Below, piece after piece: positions 17,830 through 26,511 of a stretch of 63,875 nt of DNA. The notes under the pieces are model-generated. The model saw nothing but the letters and a program-made list of their open reading frames with translations. It had not been told where the DNA came from and ran no database searches. Source of the stretch: Bacteroidales bacterium. Lineage in GTDB: Bacteria; Bacteroidota; Bacteroidia; Bacteroidales; F082. The stretch's first letter is position 1. Each line of letters opens with the position of its first letter. The position numbers were made by a program, and so were the translations under genes. Location of the stretch: NCBI GenBank assembly GCA_015491905.1, contig WGGC01000058.1, positions 1 to 63,875 on the forward strand, written 5' to 3'.

Positions 17830-19629
17830 ATGAAAAAATACCTATTGATACCACTGGTTCTAATTCTTTTTGGACTTTGGTCTTGTATGAAACCAAATGT
17901 GGATGATATTCTTAAAAAAGAAAGTAGTCATTTGGTAAAAAGCATGAATGATTTAATCATAAATCCTAATTTTAACTGGAAAACTACTAAAACAATTAAT
18001 GTTAACGTTAATTTACCATCAGAAATAAATGTTTTACCATTATCAATTTTAAGTAATGATGGAAAAAGAGTTTACTTTACAGGATATCCGGAAAATGGGA
18101 ATAACATTTTAAAAGTTAAAATTACAGTTCCCACTTATGAAAAGAACCTCAAGATCGCTTTTGCCAAACAATCAAATATCTCAACAAAATTAGTACCCAT
18201 TCAAGGTAATAATTTAAATTATACAGTAACAAACAACAATAAAAGCGCTTTAATGGTTTGTGATATGACAGGATTGACAACATATTCACAAGGAGGCTGG
18301 CATGCACCGGCAAACGGACAAAATGCCGGAGTGTTGCGTGATACTCACTTTTCAGATGTTTTCCCGTCAGGACTTGTAATTGGAGACCCTAATAATTATA
18401 CGATGACATTTACCAGTGCCCAGGCAATTGCCGATTTCTTACCAGGAACGGGGAACTCACAGGTTTTAACACAAAATGTTACAAATCCTCCCGATGCAAG
18501 TTTGACAGGCAACTGGGCAGGACAAATTGCAGCAGCGATTATGAATGTCGAATTTAATGATAAAGGATACCTGGGTTCCGGGCCAAACAAATTAAAAGAT
18601 TTGGTATTTTTTGCCGGTCCTTTTCAAGGTATGTCTGTCACTAATTTCCTGAATTTAGCTAATACAGCCATTGGAGGTGGTGGTTTGGGAGGCTTTACCA
18701 TTAGTGAAATTGCCTATGCTGCTGAGCAAATAAATATAAATTTTGAGAATGGTGATCAGAATTTTTTTACATGTACTACAAATAGCGGAGGAAATGGAAC
18801 AGGGCCTACCGAAGTACATTATACCGGAACACTTGCTTATGAAGATCTGTGGCCGTGGAAAGGAGATTACGATTTTAATGACTTAGTAATAAATTATGAC
18901 TTTGATATTTTTAAAAATGTTAATGAAGAAATAAGACATATTACAGCAACTTTTGTAATATATGCTTTTGGAGCTTCTTTTTACAATGGTTTTGGCTTTG
19001 TACTTCCGGCAGTTTCAAACGATGCTATAATTAACGTTACAGGATCACATTTAAAACCTTCATCAATCTTTCATTTACAACCCAATGGCCTTGAGGCCGG
19101 TCAACCTAATGCCACAATAATTGTTTATGATGATGCATTTGATTTAATGCAACATCCCGGAGTGGGAATAGGAGTAAATACAGACCCTTCGGCACCATAT
19201 GTAACTCCTGATACCATTGTAATAGAAATGAGTTTTATAGATAACGGCACCGTTCCTGCTGGTGGGCCTGTAACCTTTAATCAGTTAGATATTGGAAATT
19301 TTAATCCCTTTTTAGTAGTTAATCAAGAACGAGGAGTAGAAGTTCATCTTCCGGGATATCCACCTACAGCACTTGCTAACCAAACTCTTATAGGCACAGG
19401 TCAGGATGACGGAAACTCAGGTACAGTTCATTATTACCGGACAGTAAACAATTTACCTTGGGCTATCAATATTCCGGAAGTTTTTAAATATCCAATTGAA
19501 AAACAAGATATAACCGGAGTTTATAATCATTTTGCCGAATGGGCAGAAAGTAATGGCCAATTATATCCTGACTGGTACCAGGATAATCCCGGATATCGTA
19601 ATTCAAATTTAATTTATCAACAACCATAA
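17830..19629 (+). CDS. LruC domain-containing lipoprotein
   Basis: A 599-aa surface or periplasmic lipoprotein with lipobox LFGLWSC (Cys19). The C-terminal LruC/DUF4842-type domain (about 330-595) contains the hallmark LAYEDLWPWKGDYDFNDLVI, an acidic DYDFND-like, probably Ca2+-binding loop, followed by beta-rich GFGFVLP and IEMSFID blocks. The middle part (about 120-300) is glycine-rich and unfamiliar. Function of LruC proteins is unknown; in Leptospira the name-giving protein is a surface-associated antigen. It opens a run of three lipoprotein genes and has the hairpin repeat as its leader. Confidence 0.85.
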   Translation: MKKYLLIPLVLILFGLWSCMKPNVDDILKKESSHLVKSMNDLIINPNFNWKTTKTINVNVNLPSEINVLPLSILSNDGKRVYFTGYPENGNNILKVKITVPTYEKNLKIAFAKQSNISTKLVPIQGNNLNYTVTNNNKSALMVCDMTGLTTYSQGGWHAPANGQNAGVLRDTHFSDVFPSGLVIGDPNNYTMTFTSAQAIADFLPGTGNSQVLTQNVTNPPDASLTGNWAGQIAAAIMNVEFNDKGYLGSGPNKLKDLVFFAGPFQGMSVTNFLNLANTAIGGGGLGGFTISEIAYAAEQININFENGDQNFFTCTTNSGGNGTGPTEVHYTGTLAYEDLWPWKGDYDFNDLVINYDFDIFKNVNEEIRHITATFVIYAFGASFYNGFGFVLPAVSNDAIINVTGSHLKPSSIFHLQPNGLEAGQPNATIIVYDDAFDLMQHPGVGIGVNTDPSAPYVTPDTIVIEMSFIDNGTVPAGGPVTFNQLDIGNFNPFLVVNQERGVEVHLPGYPPTALANQTLIGTGQDDGNSGTVHYYRTVNNLPWAINIPEVFKYPIEKQDITGVYNHFAEWAESNGQLYPDWYQDNPGYRNSNLIYQQP

Positions 19630-19639
19630 AAACAGTTGA

Positions 19640-21100
19640 GTGAAATATTTTTATCACATATTTACTGTATTTGTCTTGACTACTTTAGTCATACTGAATG
19701 GCTGCACAAAATCACAACTTCAAACAAATGATTTTAAACAGGATGTTTCCTTTAGTAGTAAAAAGATATTAAACAAACCAAATAGTATAAATTTATTAAA
19801 ATCTGTTCCTCTTTCTGTTGACTATGCAATAATTGGCATCGATGATAATATTTACAAAATTCCTACTTATCAAATTAATGGAACTATTTATACAACCTCT
19901 ATAAAATTAAATCCGGGAAACTTTACTCTGTCAAAATTTATATTAATGAATAATGGAGGATCAGAAAGCGATTCTACTGACGATATTCCTGTATATGCTC
20001 TTCCCCAATCGGGATCAGAATATGCTGCTTTTGTAAACCATCCTGCAGGATTCCATTTTAATGTAAATTCTCTGGAAAAAAAAGAAGTTTCTCTGGAAGT
20101 ATTATCCTTCCAACCGGATAATTATCAAAAATTTGGTTTTAACTTTAATATTTTACCAAATACAATTATTCGTAATCAATTTTTCAAAGGTATTTTTATT
20201 CCGGTAGATTATAATTTATATACAGGTTCTCTATATCAATCTCAAACAAATGGATTACAACCTGATATGCCGGCTATTTTCCGTATTGATGTATATCGCA
20301 ATGGTAATTTTGTTAAATCATACAGTAACGAAGAAATTCCGGAAAATGAATCCTTAAAAGTGAGTTATCCCGATTCAAAACAAAACCCTGATAGTTTTCG
20401 TTTCGATTTATTCCTATATGCAAAATCAGGAAATAGTTTTGAATACCGGTTTATCCATTCCTGGAAATTCTCAGATGATGAATTACTACATCATGGCAAC
20501 AATGGAATTGTGGATTTTTCAATAGGTGATGCACAACAACAGGTTGATTATAGTTTTGGGCCATATATTAATTTGCCATTAAATTGTATGCTAACTGTTG
20601 ACCCCGGTTATGCACCGGGAAGTCGGGGTTCTTATTTCGATGGTCAAACTCAGAATATCGCATCAGGGTATCATTTAACTAATAATATTTATCGATTTTG
20701 GTGTGGAACCGATACCGTAGCAATAAATATGGGTTATTCTTACTCAATGGATGTCTTCAGTTCTCTTTCTCCCGAATCCCTACCGGCTTATACTCGAAAT
20801 TCAACACAATGGAACGAAATTAACTGGCTTTTTAACAATTTAAATAACTATCCTTTTTACGATTGGGATATTCTACAAGGAGCTGTATGGATGATTTTAA
20901 ACAACTGGAATGGAACAGGACACAGTAATGTTTCTGATGCTAATTCCATTGTTATCAGGATGGCAAATGATGCACGCAACCATTCTGACTTTATTCCCGG
21001 CTTTGGACAAAAAGCAGCAATTATTTTTATTCCTAAAAATACTCATCATGAAGAACAAAGCCCTAAAGTACAAGTGGTTTTCACTTTGTTAGAAATTTAA
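19640..21100 (+). CDS. Lipoprotein with putative C-terminal thioester (TED-like) domain, paralogue 1
   Basis: A 486-aa lipoprotein (lipobox ILNGC, Cys22), GTG start at 19640, ten bases after the LruC stop. The N-terminal beta-rich region (about 60-300) is shared with the next gene (KFILMNNGG, YAAFVNHPAG, NGLQPDMPAIFRIDVYRNG, SFRFDLFLYA). The C-terminal domain (about 315-480) has FWCGTDTVAINMG with Cys355 and WDILQGAVWMILNNWNG with Gln413. A Cys after an aromatic residue plus a ΦQxxΦW motif is the signature I know from internal Cys-Gln thioester domains of Gram-positive adhesins. The assignment is by motif only. Confidence 0.7.
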   Translation: MKYFYHIFTVFVLTTLVILNGCTKSQLQTNDFKQDVSFSSKKILNKPNSINLLKSVPLSVDYAIIGIDDNIYKIPTYQINGTIYTTSIKLNPGNFTLSKFILMNNGGSESDSTDDIPVYALPQSGSEYAAFVNHPAGFHFNVNSLEKKEVSLEVLSFQPDNYQKFGFNFNILPNTIIRNQFFKGIFIPVDYNLYTGSLYQSQTNGLQPDMPAIFRIDVYRNGNFVKSYSNEEIPENESLKVSYPDSKQNPDSFRFDLFLYAKSGNSFEYRFIHSWKFSDDELLHHGNNGIVDFSIGDAQQQVDYSFGPYINLPLNCMLTVDPGYAPGSRGSYFDGQTQNIASGYHLTNNIYRFWCGTDTVAINMGYSYSMDVFSSLSPESLPAYTRNSTQWNEINWLFNNLNNYPFYDWDILQGAVWMILNNWNGTGHSNVSDANSIVIRMANDARNHSDFIPGFGQKAAIIFIPKNTHHEEQSPKVQVVFTLLEI

Positions 21101-21310
21101 CTCAAACCTTATTTCTTTAAATATAAATAAATAATACATTAAATTCTCTTTTTAGGTTTTTATTCTTTAATTAAGAAAATAAACAATAAATATACCACAT
21201 AAAAAATACGTTATTTATCTAACAATTAACTCTTTAACAATAATGGCAAAATAATTGTAATACCACATAATAAAAAACACAAATCAAATTTATCTAAAAG
21301 CTATCAAAAA

Positions 21311-22804
21311 ATGAAAAAAATTAAATTACTCAAATTATTTACACTCTCTGCAATTGCTGTAATGCTTATTGCAAGTTGTAACAAGGCTCCCTCGCCTCTA
21401 AACAAGGATGACAACACCCCTCAAGAAGTTACCTTTAGCAGTCCTCAGGTTAGCAAAGGTAAAGCAGCATCTGCCAACACCAAAAGTACTTCTGCTAACA
21501 ATGAAAACTTAAAAGCCAGTTATGCAAGTATCACAATGGATGGAACAGTTTATACACCAAAAGTTTACTACCTAAATGGTGTAGCATATACCCAGGCTAT
21601 TAAGCTTATGCCGGGATCGTATACTATTACCCAATTTATTCTAATGAATGATAATCAAACACCCAATGACATGAGTGATGATATAATTGTAAGTGCGGCT
21701 CCGGAGGCAGGTTCCCCTTACGCTGCTTTTGTAAATCATCCATTGGATTATGTTATGAGTGTAACAGCTTTTCATAAAAATGAAATAAATATTGAAGTTT
21801 TGGAATTTTTAGCTCAGGAATATTCAGCTTTTGGTTTTAACTGGTTTAGTATGTCTCAAACAACTGTCCGTGAACAGCTGTTTTTTGGTGATATAAGCGT
21901 TAAACATCCCTCTGATTATACAGGTTCATTATATGAACAGCAAACAAATGGGCTACAAGTAGATATGCCTGCAATATTTAGAATAGATGTATATCGTAAC
22001 GATGTTTTCCTTATTTCTTATGATAATGAAAGTTATCTGGGTGAAGGTGATGTTCTGCATGTCGCTTATCCCGATGCCGCAACCACTACAGAGCATTTTC
22101 GTTTTGACTTATATATTTATGTAAAAACAGGTAACACATTCGGTTATAAAAAATTCCATTCATGGACTTTTGATGATGACCAAAAAATTTCTGCCGGTAG
22201 TGATGGAGTAGTTGATTTTGTGTTAGGAAACGCAAACTCTTCTCAACCTGACCTTTTACTGCCTCCATATCAAAATTTACCAGAGACATGTACATATAAA
22301 ATCGTAGGATCATATGGACCGGGCTCACAGGGAGCTTATGTTGATGCTAAGTTAACAGGAATAGGCAGTGGTTATGACATAAGCAATGGAACTTATGCTT
22401 CCTGGTGTGCCGACAACGATGTATCAATAAATGTAGGTCATAATTATGATATGGACGTTTACAGTTCATTATACCCCGATCAGTTACCAGCTTTTACAGC
22501 CTATGCCGACAGATGGGCGAGGGTAAACTGGCTTTTTAACCATTTAGATAATTATCCCGGTCATACCTGGGGTGAAGTTCAGGGTGCTATTTGGATAATT
22601 ATGAACAACTGGAATGGCCAGGCACAAGGTAATGTTCCTGCCGCTGACGCTCTGACACATCAAATGGCTGACGACTCTCAAAGCCATACTGATTTTACAC
22701 CACTACCTGGAGGTTGGGCAGCTGTAATTTTTGTTCCTCACGGTACCGATCCTAATCAAGGAACTCCGGATATTCAAACAATGTTTGTTCAGGTAGACCC
22801 CTAA
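21311..22804 (+). CDS. Lipoprotein with putative C-terminal thioester (TED-like) domain, paralogue 2
   Basis: A 497-aa paralogue of the preceding protein, lipobox LIASC (Cys23), then a Ser/Asn/Lys-rich spacer (about 30-70). The same body motifs recur (QFILMNDNQ, SPYAAFVNHP, NGLQVDMPAIFRIDVYRND, HFRFDLYIYV). In the C-terminal domain, Cys366 lies in ASWCADNDVSINVG and Gln424 in WGEVQGAIWIIMNNW. Between them is the shared DVYSSLYPDQLPAF ... NWLFNHLDNYPG stretch. Both candidate thioester residues are conserved in the two copies although flanking positions have diverged, suggesting selection on them. A 210-base AT-rich gap separates the paralogues. Confidence 0.7.
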   Translation: MKKIKLLKLFTLSAIAVMLIASCNKAPSPLNKDDNTPQEVTFSSPQVSKGKAASANTKSTSANNENLKASYASITMDGTVYTPKVYYLNGVAYTQAIKLMPGSYTITQFILMNDNQTPNDMSDDIIVSAAPEAGSPYAAFVNHPLDYVMSVTAFHKNEINIEVLEFLAQEYSAFGFNWFSMSQTTVREQLFFGDISVKHPSDYTGSLYEQQTNGLQVDMPAIFRIDVYRNDVFLISYDNESYLGEGDVLHVAYPDAATTTEHFRFDLYIYVKTGNTFGYKKFHSWTFDDDQKISAGSDGVVDFVLGNANSSQPDLLLPPYQNLPETCTYKIVGSYGPGSQGAYVDAKLTGIGSGYDISNGTYASWCADNDVSINVGHNYDMDVYSSLYPDQLPAFTAYADRWARVNWLFNHLDNYPGHTWGEVQGAIWIIMNNWNGQAQGNVPAADALTHQMADDSQSHTDFTPLPGGWAAVIFVPHGTDPNQGTPDIQTMFVQVDP

Positions 22805-22830
22805 TAAATTATACAAAAATATATTTGACA

Positions 22831-22870
22831 TCAAAAACGCTTTTTCTTTATAAGGAGAAGCGTTTTTTGA
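22831..22870 (+). terminator. Terminator after the lipoprotein genes
   Basis: TCAAAAACGCTT and AAGCGTTTTTTGA pair across a short loop, giving a stem followed by a T-run, 27 bases after the second paralogue's stop. Confidence 0.65.
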
Positions 22871-22909
22871 TTTATATACAAATTCTTTATTAAATAAACA
22901 GGAAACACC

Positions 22910-22917
22910 TACCTTTG
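22910..22917 (+). promoter_or_regulatory. Candidate -7 box (TACCTTTG) for the ABC-F gene
   Basis: An exact TAnnTTTG match 54 bases before the ABC-F ATG and after the preceding terminator; -33 box not convincing. Confidence 0.4.
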
Positions 22918-22971
22918 TATCCTGTTTATAATTATTGACAATAATCAATCTCTATTTAATATAATTTTTTC

Positions 22972-24861
22972 ATGAATCTTCTTTCTGTTAACAAACTTTC
23001 TAAAAGTTATGGGGATAAAACACTTTTTCACCAGATTACTTTTGGCTTAAATAAAAAGGATAAAATAGCCCTGATTGCTGATAATGGAACCGGAAAGAGT
23101 ACCTTATTGAAAATTATTGCAGGTAAGGAAACTGCTGATGACGGAGAGGTAACTTTTAGGGAAGGATTGAAACTTGGTTATCTGGAACAGCATCCGCAAT
23201 TTAAATCGGGAATAACCATAAACAGACTCATTGAAACATATGAAACCGATATCCGTAAGTTAATTGTTCAATACCATAAGGCTCTTGAGAATCAAGCAAA
23301 ATCAGACACTTCTGCCAATCGTGAAATATTAAATATGCTTACCCTCGAAATGGATAAAAAACAAGCATGGGACTACGATAGAAAGCTAAATGAAATGTTA
23401 ACACGTTTTGGAATCACCAACCTGGAACAAAAAACAGAAACACTTTCAGGAGGTCAAACCAAAAGACTGGCACTGGCACTTACATTATTGGATGATCCCC
23501 AGTTGTTATTAATGGATGAACCTACTAATCATCTTGACATTGAAATGATTGAATGGCTGGAACAATATCTCTATTCCTCAACTATTACATTACTCATGGT
23601 TACTCACGACCGTTATTTTCTTGATAAAGTTTGTAATCAGATTCTGGAGCTTACCGGTGAAAAACTTTTTCTGCACAAAGGCAATTATGCTTATTTCCTT
23701 GAAAAAAAAGCACAACGACAGGAAGCCGAAAAAATGGAAATCGATAAAGCCGCTAAACTGATGAAAAAAGAACTGGAATGGATGCGCCGAATGCCCAAAG
23801 CACGTACGCACAAATCAAAATCCAGAATTGATGCCTTTTATCAAACTAAAGAAAAAGCAAATAGCGGTACAGTTACTAAATCTATGAAGATTGAAATACA
23901 AGATAGAAGGCTGGGAGGCAAAATATTGGAAATAAAACACCTAAATAAATCTTTTGGGGCATTAAATATTGTACATAACTTTAATTATATATTTAAAAAG
24001 GGGGAAAGAATAGGTATCATAGGCAAAAATGGAACCGGAAAATCTACTTTTCTAAACCTGCTTATGGGAATAGAAAATCCTGATTCAGGAACTATTGAAA
24101 AAGGAGATACTCTTGTGGCAGCTTATTATAAACAAGAGGGACTTAAAGTAGATGAAAGCAAAACAGTACTAGAAGTGGTAAAAGATATTGCGGAAGTGAT
24201 AAACCTTGATAAGGGTAAAAGCATGACTGCTTCACAGTTTTTAAATTACTTTTTATTTCCTCCTAAAATGCAGCAAACACATGTGGAAAGCTTAAGTGGC
24301 GGAGAACACCGACGACTTTACCTGCTCACAGTTTTAATAAAAAATCCTAATTTCCTTATCCTGGACGAACCCACCAATGACTTGGATATACTAACATTAA
24401 ACAAACTGGAAGAATTTCTTCAGGAATATAAAGGCTGTTTAATTATGGTTTCTCACGATAGGTATCTTTTAGACAGACTCTCTGACCATCTATTTATTTT
24501 TGAAGGAAATGGAAAAATACGTGATTATTATGGAACCTATACAGAGTATCATCTAAAACAGGAAGAAAAAATAAAAACAGAAAAAAAACAAAAACCTAAA
24601 GAAAAATCTTCAGAAAGGAAACAGCAAAAACCCAAAAAAATAAAATTAAGTTTTAATGAAAAAAGGGAATACCAACAACTGGAAAGGGAAATAGCCGTCT
24701 TGGAAGAAGAAAAAAATCAACTCGAAATGCTTATGAACAAAGGAGTTTCTGATTACCAAAAACTCGAAGAAGCATCTAAGCGAATAGGTGAACTTATGTC
24801 GCAAATTGATGAAAAAATGATGAGATGGATGGAATTGGATGAACTATCAAACAATGAATAA
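22972..24861 (+). CDS. ABC-F family ATPase
   Basis: A 629-aa soluble protein with two ABC ATPase domains. Walker A: ADNGTGKST and GKNGTGKST. Signatures: LSGGQTKRLALAL and LSGGEHRRLYLL. Walker B: LLLMDEPTNHLDIEM and FLILDEPTNDLDIL. The ABC-F interdomain linker lies between about 240 and 320, and the Lys/Glu-rich coiled-coil C-terminus begins at about 540. There are no TM helices. ABC-F proteins act on ribosomes (translation rescue or antibiotic protection); the C-terminal coil resembles Uup, which binds DNA. It cannot be placed in a subfamily with certainty. Confidence 0.93.
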   Translation: MNLLSVNKLSKSYGDKTLFHQITFGLNKKDKIALIADNGTGKSTLLKIIAGKETADDGEVTFREGLKLGYLEQHPQFKSGITINRLIETYETDIRKLIVQYHKALENQAKSDTSANREILNMLTLEMDKKQAWDYDRKLNEMLTRFGITNLEQKTETLSGGQTKRLALALTLLDDPQLLLMDEPTNHLDIEMIEWLEQYLYSSTITLLMVTHDRYFLDKVCNQILELTGEKLFLHKGNYAYFLEKKAQRQEAEKMEIDKAAKLMKKELEWMRRMPKARTHKSKSRIDAFYQTKEKANSGTVTKSMKIEIQDRRLGGKILEIKHLNKSFGALNIVHNFNYIFKKGERIGIIGKNGTGKSTFLNLLMGIENPDSGTIEKGDTLVAAYYKQEGLKVDESKTVLEVVKDIAEVINLDKGKSMTASQFLNYFLFPPKMQQTHVESLSGGEHRRLYLLTVLIKNPNFLILDEPTNDLDILTLNKLEEFLQEYKGCLIMVSHDRYLLDRLSDHLFIFEGNGKIRDYYGTYTEYHLKQEEKIKTEKKQKPKEKSSERKQQKPKKIKLSFNEKREYQQLEREIAVLEEEKNQLEMLMNKGVSDYQKLEEASKRIGELMSQIDEKMMRWMELDELSNNE

Positions 24862-24892
24862 CCTTTAAATCAGATATATACCGAATTTAATT

Positions 24893-26470
24893 TTAAATCT
24901 TCTTCGGGTAATTGGTAATATCTCTGATATCATTATACAGAGGCTTTAAACGAGAATACATTTTCCTGTAAACACGGTTAAAAAGCTGATCATATACCTT
25001 TACATTTTCAGGAATAGGATGAAAAACCTCCCCTATTCTGCACATCCCTTCAATGGCAGATTCGAAACCGGAATAAGATCCCAGTCCCACTGCTGCATTT
25101 ATAGCAGCCCCTAATGCTGACGTTTCATAAGTATGTGGTTTTTCAACCGGAAGATTGAAAATATCAGCCGTTAATTGTAATGCATTTTTACTCTGAGAAC
25201 CGCCACCGGAAACACGAACTTTCTGAATATCTATTCCTGTTGTTTTTTGAGTGCGCAACGAGCCGTCTTTCAATGCATAGGCAAGTCCTTCCAATATAGA
25301 ACGGTACAAATGAGCACGTGTATGGATATCTCCAAAACCAATAATGGCTCCTTTGGCTTCTATTCCTGGTTGCTTTACCCCCGGCGACCAATATGGTTGT
25401 AATGTCAACCCCATAGATCCCGGTGGAATATCGGTAATCATATCATCAAAAAGTTCCTCCGGTTCTATACCCAACTTTTCCGCTTTCTCCACTTCCCGGT
25501 AACCAAATTCATTCTTAAACCACTTTATCATCCAAAAACCCCGGTAAATCATCACTTCGGTATTAAAAAAGTGTGGAACAGCACTGGGATATGATGGAAA
25601 CATTTTCACCACTTCCAGATATTTACTGTTTACTGTTTGTATAGTAGCTGTGGTTCCGTAACTAAGGCAGCCAATTTCAGGTGAAATTACTCCCGACCCC
25701 AGTACTTCACAAGCTTTATCAGAAGCTGCAGCTATTATAGTTAATCCTTCAGGAATTCCTGTTTCCTTAGAGGCCGTAGAAGTAACATTTCCTATTTCAT
25801 CAGACGGATAAACCAAGTCCGCCAACTTATTACGGTCAACAGGGAACATTTTATAATTAATAGAATTCTTTTTTGAATATTTATGTTGTTTATAATCAAA
25901 AGGAATATATCCTACTGTACTCCCCACACTATCTTTAAATTCTCCTGAAAGTCTATGTATAAAAAATCCAGATAAGAATAAATATTTATCTGTTTTTGCC
26001 CATATCTCCTTCTGATTTTGCCGAATCCAATTGGCTTCGCTTTCTTCAATGGCAAAAACTACCGATTCATAAAGTCCTGTTATTTTCAATACTCCTCTTG
26101 TTATTCCCTTTGGCCATTCCTCCGGTTTGGCTTTTCGTTGATCCAGCCATACAATCGCCGGACGTAATGGTTTTCCGTTTTTATCCAGATTAACTACTGT
26201 CCCCCGCTGAGTAGTAATACTCATTCCTTTTAAATTATTCAAATTCAATTTAGTACCTGCAAAAAGCGCCTTGGAAGTGTCGCAAAGTTTTTTCCATAGA
26301 TATTCTGCATCTTGTTCTGCATATCCGGGCAAATCTGAATAATAAGCATCTATTGGCGTTTTTACTATTTCCCTGATGTTTCCGTGTAAATCTATAAACG
26401 ACGCTCTTATAGATTGTGTGCCGGCATCAATAATAAAGAAAAAAGGATCTGAAAGTGACTGATTTTTCAT
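24893..26470 (-). CDS. FGGY-family carbohydrate kinase
   Basis: A 525-aa sugar/polyol kinase. The N-terminal FIIDAGTQSIRASFIDLHG phosphate-binding loop and the C-terminal adenosine motif VRVSGGGSQSKNALQLTADI are typical of FGGY enzymes (glycerol, xylulose, gluconate and related kinases). There is also CLSYGTTATIQTV and SALGAAINAAVGLGSY. The substrate is not settled by sequence, but the neighbours (GlpD-type dehydrogenase and AGPS-like flavoprotein, same strand, gaps of 41 and 48 bases) favour glycerol or a related triol. Last gene of this three-gene operon. Confidence 0.88.
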   Translation of the reverse strand: MKNQSLSDPFFFIIDAGTQSIRASFIDLHGNIREIVKTPIDAYYSDLPGYAEQDAEYLWKKLCDTSKALFAGTKLNLNNLKGMSITTQRGTVVNLDKNGKPLRPAIVWLDQRKAKPEEWPKGITRGVLKITGLYESVVFAIEESEANWIRQNQKEIWAKTDKYLFLSGFFIHRLSGEFKDSVGSTVGYIPFDYKQHKYSKKNSINYKMFPVDRNKLADLVYPSDEIGNVTSTASKETGIPEGLTIIAAASDKACEVLGSGVISPEIGCLSYGTTATIQTVNSKYLEVVKMFPSYPSAVPHFFNTEVMIYRGFWMIKWFKNEFGYREVEKAEKLGIEPEELFDDMITDIPPGSMGLTLQPYWSPGVKQPGIEAKGAIIGFGDIHTRAHLYRSILEGLAYALKDGSLRTQKTTGIDIQKVRVSGGGSQSKNALQLTADIFNLPVEKPHTYETSALGAAINAAVGLGSYSGFESAIEGMCRIGEVFHPIPENVKVYDQLFNRVYRKMYSRLKPLYNDIRDITNYPKKI

Positions 26471-26511
26471 TCTTAAAATATTAAAAAGTTCAACACTAAC
26501 ACATTACTTTG

